A stretch of 35,961 bases of DNA. Origin: Pasteurellaceae bacterium (GTDB taxonomy: Bacteria > Pseudomonadota > Gammaproteobacteria > Enterobacterales > Pasteurellaceae). The stretch covers positions 1 through 35,961 of the forward strand of contig JAUNAB010000017.1 of assembly GCA_030527795.1 (NCBI GenBank), written 5' to 3'. The number at the start of each line of letters is the position of its first letter. Within the stretch, counting starts at the first letter, position 1. The notes under the pieces are model-generated. The model saw only the letters and a list, made by a program, of their open reading frames with translations. It did no database searches and was not told the origin of the DNA. Made by a program: the position numbers and the translations under genes. Of the stretch, positions 8,201 to 16,376 are shown piece by piece.

Positions 8201-9249
8201 TTTAACGGGAACTGATTATCCAGTTGAAGCTGCCCCGAAGCACTGATATTACCCAATGACGAATGTAGCGTGAATTGTTGCAACTGTGTTACATTACCTT
8301 GGCTTTGTGCTTGAATTGTAATATCCGAAACAGAAATATTTTGGGTTTGCGTTGCATATTGGGCTAGCGTTGAATTTGAAATGGCATTCAATAAAAATTC
8401 GGGCGAAATTTTGACCGCGGTTTGTGATGAATTGAGATTAAATTGCTGATAATGCCAATCTTTTGCTCGCAGGTTCTGCACTTGCATATCAAATGGCAAG
8501 GTTACCGCGGTTAAATTGCCTAATAATGCGGGCGTTAAACTTTGTTCAAGTTGTACCCAATCTAGCGGTTTAGCGGTTTTCTCCGCTTGCTCTGCTTCCT
8601 TTTGACGTGCCAATTTTTGCTCAGGTGTTTCAATTTGTGTAATGCGTAAGCCATTAATGTCCGTTGGAGCAACTACTAACCCTTGTGCATTCGTTAAGTT
8701 CAATGAGGTTTGAAATTGTGCCAAATCAATATAATTCTGGTCAATCGCAAGGGATAAATTCGCAACCGACACATTGCTGATCTCAATACCAATCGGCAAA
8801 TCAATTTTGTGCATCGGTTCGCTTTGTTCATCCGTAGGCTCGGAGGGCGTTAATTTGCTGGTATCAATTTGAATACTGGGTTGTTCTAGCATTAAATCTT
8901 GCAAGCAAATTTTACGCTGTAATAGGCAATGGAAATCTAATTTTGCGTGCGTTTTCGCCACATAAGTTTCCACCCCATCGGTTTGGAAAGTTAAATTGGA
9001 GAGCGTCAAACCACTGGCTAATGCCCCTTGCATTTCGCCAATTTTCAACTCTGGCACAAATTTCTGGGCAAGTTTGAATAAGGCTTGATTCCCACTTTCT
9101 GTTGTCAAGCCAGCAACCAATGCCCCTGTTGTCGCCAGTAATGGAATCCCCAATACCGCGGACGAAATACAGGCTATTTTTTTGCACCGACGCTTTTTAG
9201 GTTTTACCGTTTCCGCCACGGGAGCATTTTGATGAGATTGTTCAGTCAT
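5254..9249 (-). CDS. tamB: Translocation and assembly module subunit TamB
   Basis: TamB is a long inner-membrane-anchored periplasmic protein that partners TamA in outer-membrane protein assembly and is a candidate lipid bridge between the membranes. The 1331-residue product (E. coli 1259) starts with a basic cytoplasmic tail rich in K/R and one membrane segment at about residues 28-50. A repetitive beta-rich body with many N, Q, L and T residues follows, typical of the AsmA-like/TamB beta-taco fold. The conserved C-terminal DUF490 region ends LLPQLYLQSVSGVNQAFDLL and a terminal W, like an outer-membrane-targeting end. It starts 15 bases after tamA, which supports a tamAB operon. The gene contains at least three exact ACCGCGGT repeats (6610, 8414, 8504). 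Confidence 0.95.
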   Translation of the reverse strand: MTEQSHQNAPVAETVKPKKRRCKKIACISSAVLGIPLLATTGALVAGLTTESGNQALFKLAQKFVPELKIGEMQGALASGLTLSNLTFQTDGVETYVAKTHAKLDFHCLLQRKICLQDLMLEQPSIQIDTSKLTPSEPTDEQSEPMHKIDLPIGIEISNVSVANLSLAIDQNYIDLAQFQTSLNLTNAQGLVVAPTDINGLRITQIETPEQKLARQKEAEQAEKTAKPLDWVQLEQSLTPALLGNLTAVTLPFDMQVQNLRAKDWHYQQFNLNSSQTAVKISPEFLLNAISNSTLAQYATQTQNISVSDITIQAQSQGNVTQLQQFTLHSSLGNISASGQLQLDNQFPLNLSLDADIQAIEQQKQLVLPATQANLNVSGALKEITYLNLSTQGGLNANLTGDVALNQEKMPFKLHLTSDKVSYPFDSQDKTQQLTVNNVDLNITGNLLDYHLNLSAQAQGMGAPKTQLNAQASGGISHANLSQLQLATLDGKLNLTGNVDWQKGVQWQSQAQLNQINLGAYLPNLPAVLSGGLSTNGYANGKDWQVAVPELDLHGTLAKQPLNLQGNLTAGSQQLVNVPQLLLNYGANHIRAHGQISQKSDFALDINAPDLRGLVPELSASLTGQVHLNGDISAPNLDLNLVGKQIAFQQMQIGQFVAQGKITTQDQIQGNVDVTLDRFRQNELQISKATLTASGNEKSHQLQFRADGEPVAASLNLAGAFDRNAQKWSGTLSQVNIKSLIGMTNNDKAIGIVYDNTKQQAQVSAHCWHNSDIDLCLPQNFTVGANGEVLFELKRLNLDLVNRLTKQQDLLKGVLRSQGKVAWFSDKPVKLDVQVNGENMAVAQKVDIRTFRLGIPKLAVNAQLENNNLAVKSDINLDRGQINTDLKIADIAKGRKLGGNLVIQGVNLDLANQLLSNSENVSGEVQTHLNFAGDLNAPLLNGALNISRLQAKSKSLPIQIVGGELGLNFYGNRSTLTGNIQTPESRLNLDGDANWQSLERWAARVHAKADNFYVEVPSMAKLKVSPDVTVKASPSLIDLSGEILIPWARIAIESLPDSAVAVSSDEVILTPQSKRETAKALPTKMAATTSSGIPIHSDLKIKIGDDVTVSAYDLNSELNGLLNVKQEKGQLGLYGQINLKNGRYASFGQDLLIRKGQISFSGLPSEPMLNIEAIRNPEAMEDSTVTAGVKVKGLADSPSVQVFSTPSMSQDQALSYILTGRSLENSGEAGSSGSVGAALLGMGLAKSGKAVGKVGEAFGIQDLNLGTAGVGDSSKVVVSGNITPRLKIKYGVGLFDGLAEVTLRYKLLPQLYLQSVSGVNQAFDLLYQFEW

Positions 9250-9264
9250 TTTTAGCTTGCCCCC

Positions 9265-11073
9265 TTACAATTCCGTACCCAATCCAATATAAAATTGGAT
9301 ATTCTTGCTCTTATCTTTATCGCGAATCGGTGTAGCAATATCAAATTTAATCGCGCCAACAGGCGATGCCCAGCGGATCCCCATTCCCGTACCATAGCGT
9401 AGCTCATCTTTCGCAAAAGAATCCGCCGCTAAGCCAGCATCAAAAAAGCTCGCCACCCACCAACTTGGATGAACCTGATACTGATACTCTAAGGTGCCTG
9501 TCGCCAATTTTGACGCACCTAACACCTTGCCATTGCTATCTTTTGGCGAAATCTTTTTATACCCGTAGCCACGCACACTGCGATCGCCACCAGCAAAAAA
9601 ACGCATTGCAGGCGGAATGCGATGAAAGTCATTGGTTTTCATCCACCCCAAATCCAAACGGGTTAAAAAGCGATGATTTTCTGCTAGTGTAAAAATTAAG
9701 CCCCCACTGGCACGCACACTTAAAAAGTCCACATCAGACAGCCACAATTTACGCCCTAAATCCACGGTCAAACTGAGTTTATCGGAATAAGTTGGGAAAA
9801 TGCCGCCAAATGAACGTGTACGACTAATGGTGCTACTTGGGTACAGCAATAGGGTTTTATTTTTAATATCTGCCTGAGTAAAACTGTCATAACGTGATTT
9901 CAAGCCTAAAGAGAATTGCCAACCATCACGGCTATTCCAATACCGCATACCTGATAACGTTGCGGCAACAGATCGGGTATCATCATCTTTTTCATTTTCA
10001 ATACCGCCTGCAAATTCATAATATTGATAGAGTGGATCAACCAATAAAGGCATTTTGTAGGTAACCGAAAGGGTTTGCTTCGGCGATGACACATAAAAAT
10101 CACTACGAATACTATGACCGCGGTCATTAATCCAAGGTTTTTTCCAACCAAGTTGAAAACGTGGCCCCACATCCGAAGAGTAACCAATCCCCACTTCCAT
10201 TCCGTTTTTCTTTTTTGGTTGCAATAGCACATCAAAATCCACTAATTTTTCTTGTTCACGCAAGGTTGGTTTCAAAACAACCGATGAAAACCATTCCGAT
10301 GAATTATATTCGTTGGTTACACTCGAAACATCCTGAATTAAATAAGGATCACCCGATTTAACAATCAGCATATTACGCAAATAATCTTCACGAATTTGAG
10401 CGTGGCTAAAGGTAAAATCACCGTAGCGATAGCGATCGCCACTATGAAATTGCAAACGCCACCAGCCTTGATTGGTCGCAGGCATTACTTCCAAACGATG
10501 CACGGGGAAATCGGCATCAAAATAACCTCGCTGCGAAGCTAATTTTTGCAAATGACTTTTAAAATCATCATAACGCTCATGATTGAGTTGTTCTCCCACT
10601 TTCGGTAGGATTTGGGTTAATTTCTCAAATTCGGGATCCGTTTCTGCCGCCCCATCAATCTCAACATCAACGCCCTCTAATGTTACAGGCTTACCCAACG
10701 CCACATCGGCAACTAACAATGGGCTTTTGCCTGCACGTTGTTGCAAATCTAAATTCACTTGGCTATTGTAATAACCAAAAACGCGCACGCCTTTGCTAAT
10801 CGCATCACGCACCGATTGCAAATAGCTCTCTGAACCATCCCGATCGTCCTCATCTATTTGATTAACATAAATTTCAACATTTTCACGAATGTTGCTTTCT
10901 TTTATGCCCTTCAATTTAAATTCAACGGCATTCGCATTAGTTTTTTTATTCGTATTTTCACTGACGGGATCAGTGGATTGAGTGCTTTCATCGGTTTGTG
11001 AAAATGCACTAGAGTGGAATAAACCCAACAGCAATAACACTGCGAGCGTAGAAAATCGAACGGTTAATTTCAT
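9265..11073 (-). CDS. tamA: Translocation and assembly module subunit TamA (Omp85 family)
   Basis: TamA is an outer-membrane beta-barrel of the Omp85/BamA family that acts with TamB to insert a subset of outer-membrane proteins. The 602-residue protein (E. coli 577) has a Sec signal peptide at residues 1-25 (MKLTVRFSTLAVLLLLGLF, cleavage near SAFS). About 240 residues of POTRA-type periplasmic domains follow, then a 16-strand barrel. The family signature VRGY appears in GGDRSVRGYGYKK. The protein ends with a short beta-signal-like strand (IQFYIGLGTEL). Residues 26-48 form an S/T/N-rich linker longer than in E. coli. It has its own candidate promoter at 11158-11187 and is followed by tamB after 15 bases. 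Confidence 0.95.
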   Translation of the reverse strand: MKLTVRFSTLAVLLLLGLFHSSAFSQTDESTQSTDPVSENTNKKTNANAVEFKLKGIKESNIRENVEIYVNQIDEDDRDGSESYLQSVRDAISKGVRVFGYYNSQVNLDLQQRAGKSPLLVADVALGKPVTLEGVDVEIDGAAETDPEFEKLTQILPKVGEQLNHERYDDFKSHLQKLASQRGYFDADFPVHRLEVMPATNQGWWRLQFHSGDRYRYGDFTFSHAQIREDYLRNMLIVKSGDPYLIQDVSSVTNEYNSSEWFSSVVLKPTLREQEKLVDFDVLLQPKKKNGMEVGIGYSSDVGPRFQLGWKKPWINDRGHSIRSDFYVSSPKQTLSVTYKMPLLVDPLYQYYEFAGGIENEKDDDTRSVAATLSGMRYWNSRDGWQFSLGLKSRYDSFTQADIKNKTLLLYPSSTISRTRSFGGIFPTYSDKLSLTVDLGRKLWLSDVDFLSVRASGGLIFTLAENHRFLTRLDLGWMKTNDFHRIPPAMRFFAGGDRSVRGYGYKKISPKDSNGKVLGASKLATGTLEYQYQVHPSWWVASFFDAGLAADSFAKDELRYGTGMGIRWASPVGAIKFDIATPIRDKDKSKNIQFYIGLGTEL

Positions 11074-11157
11074 CTTAGATAATCATTAATGGAAGTCGTA
11101 AATTACATCGCTGTGTTGCAAATAAAAACCAAATAAACCACAGCCCAAAATGGTTTT

Positions 11158-11187
11158 AGTTTACCTGTTAATCGGCATCATTAGCAA
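11158..11187 (-). promoter_or_regulatory. Candidate tamAB promoter
   Basis: On the minus strand TTGCTA (11187-11182) and TAAACT (11163-11158) are separated by 18 bases, about 85 bases before the tamA start codon. The stretch lies just downstream of the pyrE terminator hairpin, where a new transcript is expected. Confidence 0.45.
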
Positions 11188-11233
11188 TGAATTTTGCGTA
11201 GAATAGGGGAAATTTACCGATCTTTACGCCAAA

Positions 11234-11275
11234 TAAAAACCGCGGTCAAAAATTCACGTATTTTTTGACCGCGGT
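11234..11275 (-). terminator. pyrE terminator made of an inverted ACCGCGGT pair
   Basis: Exact cores at 11239-11246 and 11268-11275 are 29 bases apart. With their TCAAAAA flanks they form a 14-bp hairpin. Read on the minus strand the stem is followed by five T residues, directly after the pyrE stop. This is a good intrinsic terminator built from two uptake-like repeats. Confidence 0.75.
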
Positions 11276-11291
11276 CTTGAGCAAAATCAGG

Positions 11292-11933
11292 TTATATTCC
11301 AAATTGTTGGCGATATTGCTGCATTGCCTCAAGATGATGACGATATGCAGGATCTTGCGCCACATACGCCATTAAATCCGCTAAATCAATAATGGATAAC
11401 ACTTGGCATTGATAATCACGTTCAACTTCTTGAATAGCAGACAGCTCGCCTTTGCCACGCTCTTGACGATTTAACGCAATCACGACCGCACTCAATTGTG
11501 CTTGATTTGTGGCGATAATCTCCATCGCTTCACGAATTGCTGTGCCTGCGGTAATCACATCATCAACCAATAGCACCTTGCCTTGCAACGGACTACCAAT
11601 TAAATTGCCACCTTCTCCGTGATCTTTAGCCTCTTTGCGATTAAAACAAACGGGCTTATCCACGTTAAATTGTTGAGATAACGCCACCGCCACCGTTGTT
11701 CCAATCGGAATGCCTTTGTAAGCTGGACCAAAAATCACATCGTAATCTAATTGGGAAGCCTGAATTGCCGCGGCATAAAATTCGCCTAAACGTGCTAAAT
11801 CAGCCCCTGTATTAAATAATCCTGCATTGAAAAAGTAAGGACTCACACGTCCTGATTTTAAGGTAAATTTGCCAAAACGAAGCACCTGACGGCTCAAGGC
11901 AAATTCAATGAACGCCCGTTTATACTCATGCAT
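11292..11933 (-). CDS. pyrE: Orotate phosphoribosyltransferase
   Basis: PyrE joins orotate to PRPP to give orotidine-5'-phosphate in pyrimidine synthesis. The 213-residue product has the same length as E. coli PyrE and near-identical blocks: [47 protein letters not shown], and the PRPP-binding motif [16 protein letters not shown]. The start at 11933 is chosen because AAGGGAGA sits immediately upstream and [11 protein letters not shown] aligns with the E. coli start; an earlier ATG at 11954 would place the ribosome binding site inside the gene. It lies downstream of rph, the classic rph-pyrE arrangement. In E. coli, pyrE is controlled by UTP-sensitive attenuation through rph; no attenuator hairpin is obvious in the 82-base gap here. 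Confidence 0.97.
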   Translation of the reverse strand: MHEYKRAFIEFALSRQVLRFGKFTLKSGRVSPYFFNAGLFNTGADLARLGEFYAAAIQASQLDYDVIFGPAYKGIPIGTTVAVALSQQFNVDKPVCFNRKEAKDHGEGGNLIGSPLQGKVLLVDDVITAGTAIREAMEIIATNQAQLSAVVIALNRQERGKGELSAIQEVERDYQCQVLSIIDLADLMAYVAQDPAYRHHLEAMQQYRQQFGI

Positions 11934-12015
11934 ATTGCTCTCCCTTTTATCCATTGTTTGTTTCAGTAATGCGAAGCAAAAAACGCATGGATTTTCGTCC
12001 GCGGTTTACGCCATT

Positions 12016-12732
12016 TTATTGAGCCAAAGCTTGACGCTGAGCAACAAAAATCTGCTCACAACCTTGTTTCGCTAAATCAAGCAAGGTTAACAACTCTTGA
12101 TGACTAAAGGGTTCACCTTCCGCCGTGCCTTGTACTTCAATTAAACGCCCGTCTTCCATCATCACCACATTCATATCCGTTTCTGCCGCTGAATCTTCCA
12201 CATATTCCAAATCACACACCGCTTGACCATTCACAATCCCAACAGAAATCGCCGCCACTAAGCCTTTAATAGGATTGACTTTCAATACGCCTTCGGCAAG
12301 TAAGTGATTAATCGCATCAACTAATGCCACGCACGCCCCTGTAATCGACGCAGTACGCGTTCCACCATCCGCTTGAATCACATCACAATCTAAGGTAATT
12401 GAACGCTCACCTAATGCGGTTAAATCCACCATTGCTCGCAATGAACGTGCAATTAAACGCTGAATTTCCATCGTACGTCCGCCTTGTTTTCCCTTCGCCG
12501 CTTCCCGTTGCATACGACTATGGGTTGAACGTGGCAACATACCATATTCCGCGGTAATCCAACCCTGACCTTGCCCCTTCAAAAAACGCGGTACAGATTC
12601 GTCAACACTCGCAGTGCAAAGCACTCTGGTTTCACCAAATTCAACTAATACCGAGCCTTCGGCGTGTTTTGTGTAATGGCGGGTAATTTTGATTGGGCGA
12701 GGCTGATTTACGGCTCGTTCATTCGGACGCAT
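12016..12732 (-). CDS. rph: Ribonuclease PH
   Basis: RNase PH is a phosphate-dependent 3'-to-5' exoribonuclease that trims the 3' ends of tRNA precursors and acts in ribosomal RNA turnover. The 238-residue product matches the family length and begins [20 protein letters not shown], followed by [18 protein letters not shown], the RNase PH fold core. [19 protein letters not shown] and the conserved C-terminal [18 protein letters not shown] are also present. AAGGA precedes the ATG by six bases. It is the first gene of an rph-pyrE operon and is divergent from yicC. No frameshift of the kind known in E. coli K-12 rph is seen. Confidence 0.97.
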   Translation of the reverse strand: MRPNERAVNQPRPIKITRHYTKHAEGSVLVEFGETRVLCTASVDESVPRFLKGQGQGWITAEYGMLPRSTHSRMQREAAKGKQGGRTMEIQRLIARSLRAMVDLTALGERSITLDCDVIQADGGTRTASITGACVALVDAINHLLAEGVLKVNPIKGLVAAISVGIVNGQAVCDLEYVEDSAAETDMNVVMMEDGRLIEVQGTAEGEPFSHQELLTLLDLAKQGCEQIFVAQRQALAQ

Positions 12733-12850
12733 TATTTTTCCTTTTTCTTCATTTAATTAGCAAAAAATTTCGCTTATTTTAGCACGCAAACTGACAGAAA
12801 CGAAATTTAACAGTACAATGTCCATAATTAAAGTATCAAAGGAGTCAGAA

Positions 12851-13711
12851 ATGATTTACAGTATGACCGCGTTTGCACGCACAGAAATCAAAAAAGAATG
12901 GGGCGATGCGGTATGGGAGATGCGTTCAGTTAACCAACGCTATTTAGAAACCTTTTTCCGTTTACCCGAACAATTTCGTGGGCTTGAAAATACGCTACGC
13001 GATACATTACGCCAAAAATTAACCCGCGGTAAAATTGAATGTACATTGCGGATTGAAACTAAACAACAGCAACAAAGTTTACATATCAATCAAACCTTAG
13101 CACAACAAGTGATCGAATCACTCAAATGGTTGCAACAACAAGCCAACGGCGGCGACATTAATTTAACCGATGTCTTACGTTACCCTGGTGTAGTTGAAAA
13201 TGCCGAACAAGATTTTGACCGCATTAGCCAAGATTTGCTCAACGCCTTTGCGCAACTGCTACAAGATTTTATCGCAATGCGGGCTCGTGAAGGCGAAAAA
13301 ATACAACAGCTTATTGAACAACGTTTGGCAGCAATTCACATTGAAAGTGATAAAGTTCGCGGTCAAATGCCACAAATTATCCAATGGCAACGTGAACGTT
13401 TATTGCAACGCTTTGAAGAAGTCAATCTTCAACCTGATCCGACTCGCCTTGAGCAAGAAATGATTATGCTTGCACAACGTATTGACGTGGCAGAAGAGCT
13501 GGATCGCTTGCAATCACACGTGAAAGAAACACACACAATTTTACACAAAGGCGGCGCAGTTGGACGCAAATTGGATTTTATGATGCAAGAACTCAATCGT
13601 GAAAGCAACACGCTAGCATCCAAATCAATCAATGCAGACGTTACTGCTTCGGCAGTAGAATTAAAAGTCTTAATTGAACAAATGCGTGAACAAATTCAAA
13701 ATTTAGAATAA
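12851..13711 (+). CDS. yicC: YicC family endoribonuclease
   Basis: The 286-residue protein matches YicC/YloC, a conserved family now described as endoribonucleases and linked in E. coli to small-RNA turnover. The N-terminus MIYSMTAFARTEIKKEWGDA and MRSVNQRYLETFFRLPEQFR closely follow E. coli YicC. The C-terminus carries the DUF1732 block with HKGGAVGRKLDFMMQELNRE and SNTLASKS. The start at 12851 has AAGGAG seven bases upstream; an in-frame ATG at 12818 would include the ribosome binding site. It is divergent from rph, the usual genomic neighbour of this family, and is followed 23 bases later by ygfZ. Confidence 0.93.
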   Translation: MIYSMTAFARTEIKKEWGDAVWEMRSVNQRYLETFFRLPEQFRGLENTLRDTLRQKLTRGKIECTLRIETKQQQQSLHINQTLAQQVIESLKWLQQQANGGDINLTDVLRYPGVVENAEQDFDRISQDLLNAFAQLLQDFIAMRAREGEKIQQLIEQRLAAIHIESDKVRGQMPQIIQWQRERLLQRFEEVNLQPDPTRLEQEMIMLAQRIDVAEELDRLQSHVKETHTILHKGGAVGRKLDFMMQELNRESNTLASKSINADVTASAVELKVLIEQMREQIQNLE

Positions 13712-13734
13712 ACCAGTCTAAAAGAGAAGCACCA

Positions 13735-14580
13735 ATGGCACAATTTATTGAACTTGAACCCTACCGTATTATTGAAATTAAAGGCGAAGATGCTGAGAAA
13801 TACCTGCAAGGGCAACTCACTTGTGATGTTAATCAGCTTGAAACAGGGCAATCCACGCTCACGGCACATTGCGATCCGAAAGGTAAGGTTAATTTACTGT
13901 TACGTTTAATTCGTCTGTCAGAAAAATCAGCCAATGAACAGCGTTTTTACGGGGTGATCCGTGCGGATTTGCTCCCCATTGGATTAGCAAATTTAAAAAA
14001 ATATGCGGTTTTTTCTAAAGTGAGTTTTACCGAACTCAACGCTCAATTAATCGGGATAATTGGCGAAGCCCAAGTGCAAGCGGAAACATTCGTGCAAATT
14101 GGTTCACGTGCCCGTTATCTTGCCATTAATCCTACCACAGCGATTGAGATCAATGGCAGCATAAATGAGTGGGATAAAGCTGATATTGAACAAGGTTATC
14201 CAATTTTGCAAGCTAAAGATCAAGGCGAATGGATTCCGCAAGCGTTGAATTTGCAAGCCATTGAACAAGCGATCTCTTTTCAAAAAGGCTGTTATATTGG
14301 GCAAGAAACCGTTGCACGTGCCAAATACCGCGGTATCAACAAACGTGCAATGTATGCCTTTTGCACGCAAACGTCCCTATCCGCAACGGATATCACCGAC
14401 ATTGAAATACAATTAGAAACCAATTGGCGAAAAACGGGGGCGATTTTGACCGCGGTCAATAATGATCAAACGCTGTATTTACAAGTAATTTTAAACAAAC
14501 TTGAAAATGAACAAGCGTTCCGGATTAGTGAACAGCATACACCGCTGACATTATTGCCCTTACCCTACGACTTAAATTAA
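13735..14580 (+). CDS. ygfZ: tRNA-modifying protein YgfZ (folate-binding, iron-sulfur repair)
   Basis: YgfZ is a folate-dependent protein of the GcvT fold that supports iron-sulfur enzymes such as MiaB and so tRNA thiomethylation. The 281-residue product is shorter than E. coli YgfZ (326). It has the family signature FQKGCYIGQETVARAKYRG (residues about 181-199), including the conserved cysteine needed for function. The N-terminal IEIKGEDAEKYLQGQLTCDVN block and DPKGKVN are also typical. An AGAG-type ribosome binding site precedes the ATG. It follows yicC closely and probably shares its transcript. Two exact ACCGCGGT repeats (14327, 14449) are embedded in the 3' third. Confidence 0.92.
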   Translation: MAQFIELEPYRIIEIKGEDAEKYLQGQLTCDVNQLETGQSTLTAHCDPKGKVNLLLRLIRLSEKSANEQRFYGVIRADLLPIGLANLKKYAVFSKVSFTELNAQLIGIIGEAQVQAETFVQIGSRARYLAINPTTAIEINGSINEWDKADIEQGYPILQAKDQGEWIPQALNLQAIEQAISFQKGCYIGQETVARAKYRGINKRAMYAFCTQTSLSATDITDIEIQLETNWRKTGAILTAVNNDQTLYLQVILNKLENEQAFRISEQHTPLTLLPLPYDLN

Positions 14581-14712
14581 AGGCAAGAAATTTGAATGAT
14601 TTTTGTACCGCGGTTTATTCTATTTTGTGAATTATTTTTTAATAATAATTAGCTTATCAGCATCAGATATGGTAAAACAGACAAGGTCATTGAACTCAAA
14701 TAAGGTAAACAA

Positions 14713-15111
14713 ATGAATAAACAAGTGGTACAGGTCGCCGCTGGCATTATTCGCAATGAATTTGGACAGATCTATTTAACACAACGTTTAGAAGGGCAAG
14801 ATTTTGCTCAAGCACTGGAATTTCCAGGTGGAAAAATAGACGCAGGGGAAACCCCAGAGCAAGCGCTGAAACGTGAGCTAGAAGAAGAAATCGGTATTCA
14901 CGTATTAAAAGCTGAATTATTTGAACGCTTTAATTTTGAATATCCAAACAAAATTATTCATTTTCATTTTTACTTAGTGGAAGAATGGATTGGTGAACCG
15001 TTTGGGCGAGAAGGTCAAGAAGGATTTTGGCTAGAACAACACGAATTAGATGAAGGGCAATTTCCACCCGCTAATGCAAAATTAGTTCAACGCTTAAAAG
15101 CCGAAAACTAA
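14713..15111 (+). CDS. mutT: 8-oxo-dGTP diphosphatase MutT
   Basis: MutT hydrolyses 8-oxo-dGTP, preventing A:T to C:G transversions from oxidised nucleotides. The 132-residue product (E. coli 129) carries a complete Nudix box at residues 40-62, GKIDAGETPEQALKRELEEE followed by IGI, with all catalytic glutamates. VVQVAAGIIRNEFGQIYLTQR is a typical start. ATG 14713 is preceded by AAGG. The gene stands alone between ygfZ and a convergent lipoprotein gene. The 132-base gap upstream holds one ACCGCGGT copy (14607) and AT-rich DNA in which I could not assign a firm promoter. Confidence 0.93.
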   Translation: MNKQVVQVAAGIIRNEFGQIYLTQRLEGQDFAQALEFPGGKIDAGETPEQALKRELEEEIGIHVLKAELFERFNFEYPNKIIHFHFYLVEEWIGEPFGREGQEGFWLEQHELDEGQFPPANAKLVQRLKAEN

Positions 15112-15127
15112 AAACAAGCTCAATTTA

Positions 15128-15162
15128 GACCGCGGTTTTAGCTACCCCCCAAAACCGCGATC
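15128..15162. repeat. Imperfect inverted ACCGCGGT pair between mutT and yajG-like gene
   Basis: GACCGCGGTTTT at 15128-15139 pairs with AAAACCGCGATC at 15151-15162 with one mismatch and an 11-base loop containing six C residues. It lies between two convergent genes and could end both transcripts, although neither side has a clear T tract outside the stem. Confidence 0.6.
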
Positions 15163-15177
15163 AACATTTATCACATT

Positions 15178-15774
15178 TTAATTTGAATACTGGCTAATCG
15201 CGTTACCAATTTCTTGATCTTGATAAAGTGCGCTAGTGACTTCTTTCAATACCGCCGTCAATGCTTTTTGCACATCTTGATTATCTACACCAAATGCCCC
15301 TTCATCCGTCCGATTTGAACCCAATTCTTTGGTGAAATTCCCTTTTGCACCTTGCACGTGAATTTCAAGTTGCGCACGTGAAGTAATTTTATGGCGTAAA
15401 TTCCCTTCTTCAACTTTCGCATAAAACTCTTTCACAATAACTAACACATTTGCGGTAGCGTTATTAGCTGTTCCAAGATGGAACCCTTTGCTATTTAGGT
15501 TTTGTTGCATAATTTGTTGGAACAAATTCACCACCTCTGGCTTGGCTGCTAATTTCAAATTAGTACCATTATAAGTATAAGCTGACACTTCACTTTGTGC
15601 GCGCCCATCTTTGGTCACAACATCAACCGTTGCTTTTTGATTTGCCGTATTGAATGTTGTATTCATTGGCAATGGCACTGAAAAATTAAGCGTATTTGAT
15701 GGCATAGAAGAACAGGCTGACAACAATAAGGTTGTAAAACCTAAGGTTGCGAATAACCTTTTTTTAATCAACAT
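15178..15774 (-). CDS. YajG family lipoprotein
   Basis: A 198-residue lipoprotein with a signal peptide MLIKKRLFATLGFTTLLLSA and lipobox LLSAC (C21), so it is probably lipid-anchored in the outer membrane (S at +2 does not signal inner-membrane retention). The body resembles YajG, a small conserved lipoprotein of unknown role. In E. coli yajG is the direct neighbour of bolA, as here, where the two genes are divergent. A GGAG ribosome binding site lies before the ATG. The function is unknown; family membership rests on length, lipobox and the bolA context. Confidence 0.75.
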   Translation of the reverse strand: MLIKKRLFATLGFTTLLLSACSSMPSNTLNFSVPLPMNTTFNTANQKATVDVVTKDGRAQSEVSAYTYNGTNLKLAAKPEVVNLFQQIMQQNLNSKGFHLGTANNATANVLVIVKEFYAKVEEGNLRHKITSRAQLEIHVQGAKGNFTKELGSNRTDEGAFGVDNQDVQKALTAVLKEVTSALYQDQEIGNAISQYSN

Positions 15775-15890
15775 ATTTTATCTCCGTTTAGAAAAAGTGT
15801 GTTTATTTTTGCAAACTTATGCGAAAATGTATAGTATTTTCATATGATTCTTATCAAAATTCAACCTTGAAAAAGACCGCGGTATTTTTT

Positions 15891-16202
15891 ATGTCAAAAC
15901 AACAAGAACTGATTGATCACTTACAAACTGAGTTCTCCCCCCACTTTTTACAAGTAGAAAACGAAAGCTATATGCATAGTTCTGGACGCGGCTCTGATTC
16001 GCATTTTAAAATCGTCTTAGTGAGCGACAAATTTAACGGAATGCGTAAAGTTGCACGCCATCAGATGATTTATTGCCTATTTGCACAAGATCTCGCAAAT
16101 GGGATCCACGCTCTGGCATTACACCTTTACACGCCCGATGAATGGTTACAACTTGGTCAGCAATTTCCTTCATCGCCAAATTGTGTGGGCGTAGGCTTAT
16201 AG
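15891..16202 (+). CDS. bolA: BolA family transcriptional/morphogenetic regulator
   Basis: BolA is a small KH-like protein that works with monothiol glutaredoxins in iron-sulfur handling and, in E. coli, influences cell shape and envelope gene expression under stress. The 103-residue product (E. coli 105) has YMHSSGRGSDSHFKIVLVSD, FNGMRKVARHQMIYCLF and HALALHLYTPDEW, all core BolA blocks with the conserved histidines. ATG 15891 is chosen because MSKQQELIDHLQTEF matches the family start; upstream in-frame ATG codons would add an unrelated leader. Unusually, the bases before the ATG are an ACCGCGGT repeat plus a T tract rather than a clear Shine-Dalgarno. It is divergent from the YajG-type gene. 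Confidence 0.92.
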   Translation: MSKQQELIDHLQTEFSPHFLQVENESYMHSSGRGSDSHFKIVLVSDKFNGMRKVARHQMIYCLFAQDLANGIHALALHLYTPDEWLQLGQQFPSSPNCVGVGL

Positions 16203-16203
16203 A

Positions 16204-16362
16204 TTATTCATCATTTTGCAAAAACATAAAATACAACGCGTGGCGATCTGCGATCTTCGCTTTATGTAAATAAAGATGCTTTAAACGCAGAGTCCGCCGC
16301 CGCTGTGCAATGCGTTGTGTATTACGATTCTTCTTAAAAAAGCTTTTCCGTTTTAACGCCAT
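16204..16362 (-). CDS. Small basic protein of unknown function downstream of mltF
   Basis: A 52-codon frame on the minus strand starts 14 bases after the mltF stop, with AAAGGAAAG about five bases before its ATG, and ends two bases from the bolA stop. The product begins MALKRKSFFKKNRNTQRIAQ and has 15 lysine or arginine residues, including RRRTLRLKH, so its charge is strongly positive. It has no signal peptide or membrane segment. A ribosome- or nucleic-acid-associated role is possible but only guessed. I do not recognise the family. The ribosome binding site and operon position support it as a real gene. Confidence 0.55.
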   Translation of the reverse strand: MALKRKSFFKKNRNTQRIAQRRRTLRLKHLYLHKAKIADRHALYFMFLQNDE

Positions 16363-16376
16363 AATCTTTCCTTTTT

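Noticed and set aside
8912-9187. Minus-strand open frame of 91 codons at the tamB 5' end
   Set aside because: Overlaps the start of tamB in another frame, with low-complexity translation and no homology.
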